Below, piece by piece: positions 23,508 through 30,512 of a stretch of DNA of 45,931 nt. Both the position numbers and the translations under genes were made by a program. This stretch comes from an uncultured Bacteroidales bacterium (GTDB lineage Bacteria; Bacteroidota; Bacteroidia; Bacteroidales; UBA932): the NCBI GenBank assembly GCA_946187865.1, contig CAMHST010000018.1, forward strand, positions 1-45,931. The letters are read 5' to 3'. Every line of letters starts with the position of its first letter. Position 1 is the stretch's first letter. The notes beneath the pieces are model-generated. The model was given only the letters and a program-made list of their open reading frames with translations. It searched no databases and was not told the DNA's origin.

Positions 23508-25526
23508 TTATCTTCTTTGGCGCGGGCGGATCGGGTCCAGTACCACCCGGTACTGGTCGTCAAAGACGGGCATGCCCATCTTGTCGGAGCGGAGCAGCTT
23601 GCCCTTGAGCGTATCGATGGGGATGATCAGCGGGCGCACCTCGGAGGGCAGCGGCAGGCCGTTCAGCTGCTGGAAATAGCCCACGCAGGCATCCCGCCAC
23701 CACTGTGCGTCGTTCCTCTGGATGAGGAGCTTGGTGGCCACCTCTTCGTAGAGGGCGGGTGCCACGTACGGTTTCAGGCTTTCCCAGATGCGCCGGTAGT
23801 CTTCTACCTGGGAGATGCCCGTGTCGTAGTGCAGGCAGAGCTCTTCCCAGAGGGTGCGGCCGGAGCGCATCTTGTAGTCCCAGGGAACGTGGTGGAACCA
23901 CAGGATCAGGTTCTCCGGGCAGGTGTCCAGATTGCCAAACTGGGAGGCAAGGGGCTCGTTGTACTGGTGCACGTTGTCCGACCCGGTGGCCGTGCGGTCA
24001 AAGCCGATTCCATCAGCGTCGGCCTGGTGGTAGTAGGAGGGCCACCAGTCCGGACGGGGCGGCATCTTGTCCCAGGGGATGGGGCCGTAGTGCGTACCGC
24101 CGAACAGGTGATGCAGGCCCAGGGGCATCTCGTAGTTCACCACCGCCTCCCGGGAGTCCATCAGGATTCCGCGCAGCGGGTTCACAAAACGCGTCTGGAA
24201 AGCGCCTTCACTCATGCCGTCCGGGACCAGGAAGGTCTGCCGGATCCATTCGTCGGCAATATCCTCTGCGTTCAGGTCCGGATTCCAGGCCAGGCGGCCG
24301 AAGGCATACCAGTTGGCCTGGGCCATCACGTAGCCGCAGAAATTGGGATCCTGTCCGGTATTGGCCACGCCGGCGATGGCCGTGATCATGTCCGACACCG
24401 GGGAGCCCGCCCCGTCACGATAGGTGTCGCTTCGCAGGCATTCCTCCCAGGTGGTGCCGTGATAGGCTATGTGGTTGGAGAAGCCCAGGTACTCCTGGGT
24501 AATCTGGAACTCCATCATCATCTTGGTGTCACGCATCTTGCCGAAGAGCGGGCTGAACGGTTCGCGGGGCTGGAAGTCCACCGGGCCGTTCTTGATCTGG
24601 ACAATCACGTTGTCGTCGAACTGTCCGTCCAGGGGCAGGAACTCTTCCAGGGCCTGGTTGGCCCGGTCCGGGCTGGTGGGGGCATATACGAAGGCCCGCC
24701 ACATCACGATGCCGCCATACGGGGCCAGGGCCCGCGCCAGCATGTTCGCGCCGTCGGCATGGGTGCGGCCGTAATCCTGCGGACCGGCCTGGCCCTCGGA
24801 ATTGGCCTTGACCAGGAACCCGCCGAAGTCCGGGATGGCCTTATAGATTTCCGCGGCCTTGTCCTGCCACCATTTTTGCACGGCCGGGTCCAGCGGATCC
24901 CCGCTTTTGAGCCCGTCCAGGGCGATGGGGCTGGTCCATTTGATGGCGATGTAGGCTTTGATGCCGTATTCGCGGAGGATGTCGGCGATCTGCGCCACGC
25001 GGGCGATGTGCGCGGCATCCAGCATCAGGGGATTGGAATTCACGTTGTTCAGGACGGCGCCGTTCAGGCCCACGGAGGCGCACAGCTCCCCGTAGCGGCG
25101 GATGCGCGCTTCCGGAATGGAGGGCGACGTCCATTCCCACATGGAACCGCCGGCATAGCCGCGTTCCACGGAGTCGTCCAGGTTGTCCCAGTGGTTGAGC
25201 AGCCGCAAGTCGTAGGCGGGAGCTTCCTGCAGGTCCATTCCGGGCCGTGCTTCTCCCAGGACCTCCGCCCGCTGAAGGGCATAGACGCCGTAGCGCAGTC
25301 CGGCTTCCGATCCGGCGTCTATGTGACGGACGCCGTCTTTGTCGTAAATATGGTAGCCTTCTGCCGGAAGGGCTGGATTCACAGCCGTTTCCACGCTGGA
25401 AAGCACTTCCTGGTAGGGCCTTCCGGCGGCCAGCCACAGGTCGCTGCCATCCTGGTCTTTCGGGTTGGGGGCAGTGCACGCGCTGATGGCCAGGGCGGCC
25501 AGAATAGGGATAAGGAATCGGTTCAT
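23508..25526 (-). CDS. aguA: Alpha-glucuronidase, GH67
   Basis: A 672-residue lipoprotein (signal ends ISAC, C17) of glycoside hydrolase family 67, which removes 4-O-methyl-glucuronic acid from xylooligosaccharides. Marks are YDLRLLNHWDNLDDSVERGYAGGSMW, the catalytic acid region FLVKANSEGQAGPQDYGRTHADG, VVM-type MWRAFVYAP, the base-containing VQIKNGPVDFQPREPFSPLFG, and MEFQITQEYLGFSNH. Length fits the family (about 680-700). A lipid anchor suggests location in the outer or periplasmic membrane leaflet. A -7 element TATTTTTG (25542-25549) lies 15 bases upstream. The SGNH esterase gene follows; no SusCD pair is present in the window. Confidence 0.96.
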   Translation of the reverse strand: MNRFLIPILAALAISACTAPNPKDQDGSDLWLAAGRPYQEVLSSVETAVNPALPAEGYHIYDKDGVRHIDAGSEAGLRYGVYALQRAEVLGEARPGMDLQEAPAYDLRLLNHWDNLDDSVERGYAGGSMWEWTSPSIPEARIRRYGELCASVGLNGAVLNNVNSNPLMLDAAHIARVAQIADILREYGIKAYIAIKWTSPIALDGLKSGDPLDPAVQKWWQDKAAEIYKAIPDFGGFLVKANSEGQAGPQDYGRTHADGANMLARALAPYGGIVMWRAFVYAPTSPDRANQALEEFLPLDGQFDDNVIVQIKNGPVDFQPREPFSPLFGKMRDTKMMMEFQITQEYLGFSNHIAYHGTTWEECLRSDTYRDGAGSPVSDMITAIAGVANTGQDPNFCGYVMAQANWYAFGRLAWNPDLNAEDIADEWIRQTFLVPDGMSEGAFQTRFVNPLRGILMDSREAVVNYEMPLGLHHLFGGTHYGPIPWDKMPPRPDWWPSYYHQADADGIGFDRTATGSDNVHQYNEPLASQFGNLDTCPENLILWFHHVPWDYKMRSGRTLWEELCLHYDTGISQVEDYRRIWESLKPYVAPALYEEVATKLLIQRNDAQWWRDACVGYFQQLNGLPLPSEVRPLIIPIDTLKGKLLRSDKMGMPVFDDQYRVVLDPIRPRQRR

Positions 25527-25541
25527 GGTATGTGGTTTTTA

Positions 25542-25549
25542 CAAAAATA
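25542..25549 (-). promoter_or_regulatory. -7 element of aguA
   Basis: TATTTTTG on the minus strand, 15 bases before the start at 25526; the expected -33 position has no clear TTTG. Confidence 0.5.
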
Positions 25550-25604
25550 CAAAGAAAAGTCCATATCCGGGTATAATCCCGTATCATTTCCTTTCAAATT
25601 TGTT

Positions 25605-26366
25605 TCACCATCCGGCATGGGGAAAGGCCCGGGCCAGGACGGCTTCCCGGTTTTCAGGGCCGGATTCCAGCAGACGGCCGTCCGGAGTTATTGCCAGCAC
25701 CCGGCGGGCCACTTGCAGGGCGTCGTGCAGGTCGTGGGAAGAGAAGATGACGGCGGTGCCCGTTTCCGATGCCGCATCCCGCAGCGAGCGCAGCACCATC
25801 AGCCGGTTCTCCACATCCAGGAACGCGGTGGGCTCGTCCAGCAGCAGCAGTCCCGCCCGCCGGGTAAGTCCCACGGCGATGCAGGCCTTCTGGAATTCCC
25901 CGTCGCTGAGGGTGGCAATGTCCCGTTCGGCCAAATGGCTCAGTCCTAGCAGCTTCAGTGACTCTTCCAGGCGGGTTTCGGCCCGCGGACGCAGCCGCCC
26001 GGCCCAGTCGCTCTCCCGGTAGCAGCCCGTCCGCACAAACTCCCGCACGCTGAATCCCTTCACCTTGGGAATCCCTGTCGGAATGAACAGTATCTGGCCT
26101 GGCGGGGCAATACCCCCGGAAACCGCCTCCGCTTCGCTCCGGCCCCTCCCATCGGCTTCGCCGACGGGCCCCTCCCTCTTACACGGCCGAGGGTGGCCAT
26201 GGGTTTCCGAGGGTATTGCCCCGCCGGCCAACGCTTTCAGGAGGGTGGTTTTGCCGGATCCGTTGGCGCCGGCCAGGAGCAGACACTCGCCGGGAGACAC
26301 CGTGAAAGCGATGTCCCGGACCAGGATGTGGTTCCCGTAGCCGATATGGTCAATCTTTATTGTCAC
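25605..26366 (-). CDS. FecE/BtuD-type ABC transporter ATPase with in-frame repeat insertion
   Basis: An ATPase of the iron-siderophore/haem/cobalamin importer class, 253 residues from the GTG at 26366 (VTIKIDHIGYG). Seen are Walker A GANGSGKTT, signature-like LSDGEFQKA, Walker B LLLLDEPTAFLD and the switch histidine in SSHDLHDA. Between Walker A and the Q-loop region (normally about 41 residues) there are about 57, and 40 of them (AIPSETHGHPRPCKREG onward) are encoded by a 125-bp foldback DNA element. The frame stays open, so the protein may still work. It lies 77 bases after the permease gene; a hairpin is in between. No substrate-binding protein gene is nearby. Confidence 0.85.
   Translation of the reverse strand: MTIKIDHIGYGNHILVRDIAFTVSPGECLLLAGANGSGKTTLLKALAGGAIPSETHGHPRPCKREGPVGEADGRGRSEAEAVSGGIAPPGQILFIPTGIPKVKGFSVREFVRTGCYRESDWAGRLRPRAETRLEESLKLLGLSHLAERDIATLSDGEFQKACIAVGLTRRAGLLLLDEPTAFLDVENRLMVLRSLRDAASETGTAVIFSSHDLHDALQVARRVLAITPDGRLLESGPENREAVLARAFPHAGW
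26095..26230. repeat. Foldback (palindromic) element inside the FecE-type gene
   Basis: The arms 26101-26124 and 26202-26225 are complementary over 23 of 24 positions, and with a one-base bulge the pairing extends outward by TGGCC/GGCCA (26095-26099, 26226-26230). The 77-base centre has smaller inverted repeats such as CGGC-ttc-GCCG and CCCTC/GAGGG. It looks like a small non-autonomous mobile element or chromosomal palindrome. Confidence 0.75.
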
Positions 26367-26396
26367 GTAACTTTTTGGCGTTGAGGCTTTTACATG

Positions 26397-26430
26397 AAAC
26401 CCCTGCTGTACTTTTGCGGCAGGGCTTTTG
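26397..26430. other. Hairpin between permease and ATPase genes
   Basis: CCCTGC and GCAGGG arms separated by 12 bases lie in the 77-base gap between the FecCD and FecE genes. On the minus strand CGCAAAAG occurs twice, 14 bases apart. It could be a processing or attenuation signal inside the operon, or part of a repeat. Confidence 0.4.
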
Positions 26431-26443
26431 CGTAAGTTGTTGG

Positions 26444-27442
26444 CTATGAGGTGTTTCTTAGTAGCAGGACCAGCACGAGCGGAATGCCGATAAGGGCCAT
26501 GGTGCTGCCCACCGGCAGGGGAGTGGGCCACAGGTTGGCCAGGATGTCGGCCACCAGGGCCAGGAAAGCGCCGGTGAGCATGGTGCCCGGAATCAGGCTC
26601 CGGTGGGCCGCGGTGCCCCAGAGGCGGCGGGCCAGGTGTGGAGCCACGATGCCCACGAAGCCCACGGGCCCGCAGAACGCCGTGACCATGCCGGTCATCA
26701 GGCTGGCCGACAGCATGGCCTGGGTTCGGATGGCCCGGGTGGAGGCCCCGGAGAAGGTGGCATAGTCGTCCCCGAACAGAATCAGGTCCAGCCCTTTTCC
26801 GTTGCAGACCGCCAGCACCATACCGCCCAGCAAGGCGGCTGCCATGGCGGCGAGTTCCCCGTACCGGGTGCCGGAAAAGCTGCCGGCCATCCAGCTATAA
26901 AAAAGTTTCAGGCTTTCCTCCCCGGCCGAATACTGCAGGATGGAGGTGACGGCGCTGAAGATGAATCCCAGCATCACCCCCAGGATGAGCAGGGTGGAAG
27001 ATCGCACTCGGGCAGAAAGCGTCACAATCAGGGCGGAGGTGAGAAAGGCCCCCAATATGGCGGCGAGGGCCATGCTCGTGCCGGAGAACCACCAGGCCGA
27101 TGACCCCAGCGCCAGGGAAACGACGGCGGCGCCCAGGCCGGCGCCCCCGCTTACGCCCATGATATGCGGGTCGGCCAGGGGATTGCGGAACACGGCTTGC
27201 ATCTGGGCGCCGGCAAGGCCCAGGGACGCGCCGGCCACCACGGCCGTCAGCATCCGGGGCAGGCGGAGCTTCCACAGGAGCACGCCACCCACTGCGCCCA
27301 GCCCGTTCCCGGCCAGCAGGTCCAGGGCGGCCAGCAGGATCAGCGCGATGCACAAAAAGGGCCAAAAACGCGTAATGCGCTGCCCTTTGGGACCGCGGGC
27401 TGCGCGAAATCGGCCAAAAGTGCGTGACGGGGCGTCCTTCAT
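26444..27442 (-). CDS. FecCD/BtuC-type ABC transporter permease
   Basis: A 332-residue inner-membrane permease of the iron(III)-siderophore/haem/cobalamin importer class with about nine or ten helices. Family marks are LRLPRMLTAVVAGASLGLAGAQMQAVFRNPLADPHIMGVSGGAGLGA, ILGVMLGFIFSAVTSILQY, the FGDDYATFSG region and FCGPVGFVGIVAPHLARRLWG, the loop that contacts the ATPase. The start overlaps the upstream LolC-type stop by four bases (ATGA). The cytoplasmic N-terminus (TFGRF, 12 residues, RFWPF) is unusual and seems to be encoded by a 52-bp-spaced repeat module. The ligand cannot be told. Confidence 0.92.
   Translation of the reverse strand: MKDAPSRTFGRFRAARGPKGQRITRFWPFLCIALILLAALDLLAGNGLGAVGGVLLWKLRLPRMLTAVVAGASLGLAGAQMQAVFRNPLADPHIMGVSGGAGLGAAVVSLALGSSAWWFSGTSMALAAILGAFLTSALIVTLSARVRSSTLLILGVMLGFIFSAVTSILQYSAGEESLKLFYSWMAGSFSGTRYGELAAMAAALLGGMVLAVCNGKGLDLILFGDDYATFSGASTRAIRTQAMLSASLMTGMVTAFCGPVGFVGIVAPHLARRLWGTAAHRSLIPGTMLTGAFLALVADILANLWPTPLPVGSTMALIGIPLVLVLLLRNTS
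27360..27425. repeat. 52-bp-spaced repeat module in the 5' part of the permease gene
   Basis: GGCCAAAA occurs at 27360-27367 and 27412-27419, exactly 52 bp apart. The same octamer recurs with a 52-bp period in the tandem array at 34646-34787. In both places translation gives FGRF, 12 residues, RFWPF. Confidence 0.5.
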
Positions 27443-28632
27443 AGCTTGCGGGTAGGGATCAGGGCCATGAGAAGGCCCACACCGGCGACCCCGGCCACCG
27501 TCCAAAGGATGTCACTGGCCTTGAGCACCACCGGGTAGGCTTGCACCACGAAATTGCCCGGCATGGAAATCAGGCCGAACCGGTCCTGGGCCCATACCAG
27601 TAAAATGCCTATAACCAGGCCGATGACCATGCCCAGCAGCGACACCAGCCAGCCCTCCAGCAGGAAGATTTTCCGAAGCAGGCTTTCCGGAGCCCCCAGG
27701 CTGCGGAGCGTGCCGATATCTCCCTGCTTTTCGATCACCAGCATCTTCAGGGCGCTGTAAATGTTGAAGGCGATGATAATTACGACAAAGACCAGGATCA
27801 GGTAGATGGCCAGTTTCTCGTAGCGCATCATCTTATAGACGGACTCTTCCTGTTGGTAGCGGTCCAGGATCTGGAACCCGTCGCCCAGCTTTTCCTGCAG
27901 GGCTTTGGCTACACGTGCCTCGGAGCCGGGTTTTACCCAGAGCTCTACGGAAGAGACTTCTTCTTGATATTCAAGGAGTTCCCGCATGGTCTCGATGGGG
28001 ACCAGGACCAGGCGGGCGTCGATGTCGGCGTTGATGGAAAAGACGCCGGAGGGCTGCACACGCACGCTTTTGAGCGAGGCCGCCGGATTGGAGAGCGACA
28101 CCTCCCGGGTGCGGGACGGATAACTGATTTCCAGCGCCGCGATGAAATGGGGGCTCAGGCCCAGCGAATAGGCCAGGGTGGCGCCCACCAGGGCTTTGGG
28201 AGCGGTCCCCTTGTAAAACTGCCATTCCCCGTCTATCAGGTGCTCTTTCAGCGGCGATTCTTCCTGGGACACCGCATCCATTCCCTTCACCCGGGCCAGG
28301 GACTGCCGGCCGTCGTAGGAAAGGAAAACCTGGTCTTCCAGCACGCTGGACATGGAAAGGACATCCTCCTGGCTGTAGGCCCAGGCGAAGGCCGACGAGT
28401 CCGGGACAAAGACTTTCCCTTGCGCCGGCTTTACCACGAGCGGAGCATGGACATCCTGCAGGCTCCCGTCTACGATCCGGTTGAAGCCGTTGAAGACGGA
28501 GAGGATGACAATGAGCGCCGCCGTCCCCACCGCCATGCCCGCAACCCCGATCCCGGAAATCATGTTGATGACATTGTAGGATTTCCGGGCGAACAGGTAG
28601 CGGAAGGCGAATTTCAGGGGAAGCTTGGTCAT
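27439..28632 (-). CDS. LolC/LolE-type ABC transporter permease (FtsX/MacB fold)
   Basis: A 397-residue membrane protein. It opens with FAFRYLFARKSYNVINMISGIGVAGMAVGTAALIVILSVFNGF, typical of LolC/E, has one helix near the N-terminus (about 22-46), a large periplasmic domain (about 50-265) and three C-terminal helices with VIEKQGDIGTLRSLGAPESLLRKIFLLEGWLVSLLG. Family members release lipoproteins from the inner membrane for transport to the outer membrane with the LolD ATPase, which is not in this window. It lies 30 bases after rbfA and overlaps the FecCD start by four bases, so it is part of the tyrS-rbfA transcript. Confidence 0.92.
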   Translation of the reverse strand: MTKLPLKFAFRYLFARKSYNVINMISGIGVAGMAVGTAALIVILSVFNGFNRIVDGSLQDVHAPLVVKPAQGKVFVPDSSAFAWAYSQEDVLSMSSVLEDQVFLSYDGRQSLARVKGMDAVSQEESPLKEHLIDGEWQFYKGTAPKALVGATLAYSLGLSPHFIAALEISYPSRTREVSLSNPAASLKSVRVQPSGVFSINADIDARLVLVPIETMRELLEYQEEVSSVELWVKPGSEARVAKALQEKLGDGFQILDRYQQEESVYKMMRYEKLAIYLILVFVVIIIAFNIYSALKMLVIEKQGDIGTLRSLGAPESLLRKIFLLEGWLVSLLGMVIGLVIGILLVWAQDRFGLISMPGNFVVQAYPVVLKASDILWTVAGVAGVGLLMALIPTRKL

Positions 28633-28662
28633 GCGGGGCGGTGCGAGGAATTCCGGAAGAAA

Positions 28663-29010
28663 CTATTTTTTCAGAAGTTCATCGATATGCTCCGCGTAAT
28701 CCAGGGACGTATCCAGCAGGAAGCTGATTTCCGGGACAATGCGGAGCTGCTTGCCCATCACGTGGCCCAGTTCTCCGCGGATGGCGCGCAGGTTCTCTTC
28801 CAGCAGGGCCATCACGCTTGCCTGCTTGTCGGAGGGGAAGATGCTCACGAACACCTTGGCCAGCGACAGGTCCGGGCTCACCCGGACCTCGCTTACCGTA
28901 AGCAGGGCGCCCCCGAACGCGGCCATGCCCTTGGAGCGGATAATCTCCGCCAGGGCCTTCTGGATTTCGCGGGCGACTTTGAGTTGTCTTGTGGTGGCGG
29001 GTTTGTCCAT
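28663..29010 (-). CDS. rbfA: 30S ribosome-binding factor A
   Basis: A 115-residue assembly factor for the small ribosomal subunit with a KH-like fold. Seen are TRQLKVAREIQKALAEII at the start, LTVSEVRVSPDLSLAKVFVSIFPSD in the middle, then the helix ALLEENLRAIRGELGHVMGKQLRIVPEISFLLDTSLDYAEHIDELL. All match RbfA. The start codon overlaps the tyrS stop by one base (TAATG). Confidence 0.95.
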   Translation of the reverse strand: MDKPATTRQLKVAREIQKALAEIIRSKGMAAFGGALLTVSEVRVSPDLSLAKVFVSIFPSDKQASVMALLEENLRAIRGELGHVMGKQLRIVPEISFLLDTSLDYAEHIDELLKK

Positions 29011-30296
29011 TATTTCACGTTGATGATGAAGTAATTCTTCTTGCCTTTCTGGGCCAGGATATAGTGGCCGTTCACAATATCCTCTTCCGTCACGGAAGCG
29101 GCGATGTCGGTCACTTTGTCTTTGTTGATGGCGATACCGCCGCCCTGGATCATCTTGCGGGCTTCACCCTTGGAGGGGAGCACGGCGGTTTTCACCGCCA
29201 GGAAGTCCATGATGTTGCAGGGGAGGTCCGCCTTGTCGATGTCGAACGAGGGAACGTCGGCGAAGACGGCCAGGAAGGTGCGCTCGTCCAGCTTCTTCAG
29301 GGACTCGGAGTTGCCGCCGAACAGCATCCGGGAGGCCTCGACGGCCTTGTCCAGGGCTTCCTGCCCGTGGCACATGCGGGTCACTTCCTCTGCCAGGACT
29401 TTCTGCAGCTTGCGCTGGCCCGGGTCTTCGCGGTGCTCCGCGATGAGCTTTTCGATGGTCTCGCGGCCGAGCAGGGTGAAGATCTTGATGTAGCGCTCCG
29501 CGTCATCGTCGGCCACGTTGAGCCAGAACTGGTAGAACTCATAGGGAGAGGTGCGCTCGGGGTCCAGCCAGATGTTGCCTTTTTCGGTCTTGCCGAATTT
29601 GGTTCCGTCGGCCTTGCGGATCAGGGGGCAGGTGAGGGCGAAGGCTTCGCCGCCGTCCATGCGGCGGATGAGCTCCGTGCCCGTGGTGATGTTGCCCCAC
29701 TGGTCTGACCCGCCCAGCTGCAGCACGCAGCCCTTGTGCTTCCACAGCCAGTAGAAGTCGTAGCCCTGCATGAGCTGGTAGCTGAACTCGGTGAAGGACA
29801 TGCCCTCGGAGGAGTCCCGCTGCAGGCGTTTTTTCACGGAGTCCTTGGCCATCATGTAGTTCACGGTGATGTGCTTGCCGATGTCCCGGATGAAGTTGAT
29901 AAAGGAGTAATCCTTCATCCAGTCGTAGTTGTTCACCAGTTCCGCCTTGTTGGGGGCGTCGGAGTCAAAGTCCAGGAAGCGGGACAACTGAGCCTTGATG
30001 CAGGCCACGTTGTGGTTGAGGGTAGCTTCGTCCAGGAGGTTGCGCTCCGCGCTTTTCATGGAAGGGTCCCCGATCATGCCGGTGGCCCCGCCCACCAGGG
30101 CGTAGGGTTTGTGTCCGCAGCTTTGGAAATGTTTGAGTATCATGACGCTCACCAGGTGCCCGATGTGCAGGGAATCGGCCGTGGGGTCTATTCCTACATA
30201 GGCGGCCTGGGGGCCTTCCATCAGTTTTTCTTCGGTTCCGGGCATGATGTCCTGGATCATGCCGCGCCATTTGAGTTCTTCTACAAAATTCTTCAT
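29010..30296 (-). CDS. tyrS: Tyrosyl-tRNA synthetase
   Basis: A 428-residue class I aminoacyl-tRNA synthetase. The HIGH motif is present at 44-47 in [14 protein letters not shown], with YVGIDPTA before it. [30 protein letters not shown] is the tyrosine-binding region, and KFGKTEKGN takes the place of KMSKS. The C-terminal part is the S4-like RNA-binding domain ([16 protein letters not shown]). A -7 element (TACCTTTG, minus strand) lies at 30323-30330. It leads the tyrS-rbfA-lolC-type-fecCD-fecE series. Confidence 0.97.
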   Translation of the reverse strand: MKNFVEELKWRGMIQDIMPGTEEKLMEGPQAAYVGIDPTADSLHIGHLVSVMILKHFQSCGHKPYALVGGATGMIGDPSMKSAERNLLDEATLNHNVACIKAQLSRFLDFDSDAPNKAELVNNYDWMKDYSFINFIRDIGKHITVNYMMAKDSVKKRLQRDSSEGMSFTEFSYQLMQGYDFYWLWKHKGCVLQLGGSDQWGNITTGTELIRRMDGGEAFALTCPLIRKADGTKFGKTEKGNIWLDPERTSPYEFYQFWLNVADDDAERYIKIFTLLGRETIEKLIAEHREDPGQRKLQKVLAEEVTRMCHGQEALDKAVEASRMLFGGNSESLKKLDERTFLAVFADVPSFDIDKADLPCNIMDFLAVKTAVLPSKGEARKMIQGGGIAINKDKVTDIAASVTEEDIVNGHYILAQKGKKNYFIINVK

Positions 30297-30322
30297 CGGA
30301 TTCTTTTTGACCTTAAAACTTA

Positions 30323-30330
30323 CAAAGGTA
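30323..30330 (-). promoter_or_regulatory. -7 element of tyrS
   Basis: TACCTTTG on the minus strand, 26 bases before the start; the -33 region is weak. Confidence 0.55.
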
Positions 30331-30414
30331 CAAATTTTATCTGTATTTTGCCGTGTTTATAAGATTGTTGAAAACTTTTCCCATCGGGGTGCTGGAATCC
30401 CCGGATAAGGGACT

Positions 30415-30422
30415 TAACTTTG
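30415..30422 (+). promoter_or_regulatory. -7 element of nrdD
   Basis: TAACTTTG on the plus strand, 90 bases before the ATG at 30513. No clear -33 element and no NrdR-type box is visible in the 216-base gap shared with tyrS. Confidence 0.5.
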
Positions 30423-30512
30423 TAAACAAATGGCGGATTGTCCTTGCGGCAGTCCGTGAATTTTTGCCCCTGGCGGGCGGTTGTAATTTGTAAATAATTA
30501 ATAATCAATACT

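Noticed and set aside
25563..25587. CGGG-TATAAT-CCCG dyad upstream of aguA as an operator
   Set aside because: Only four base pairs on each side match, which is too little to support in a 78-base gap.
30423..30512. Riboswitch or NrdR box upstream of nrdD
   Set aside because: I found no conserved cobalamin-type elements and no pair of NrdR-like boxes; the stretch is AT-rich at its end without clear structure.
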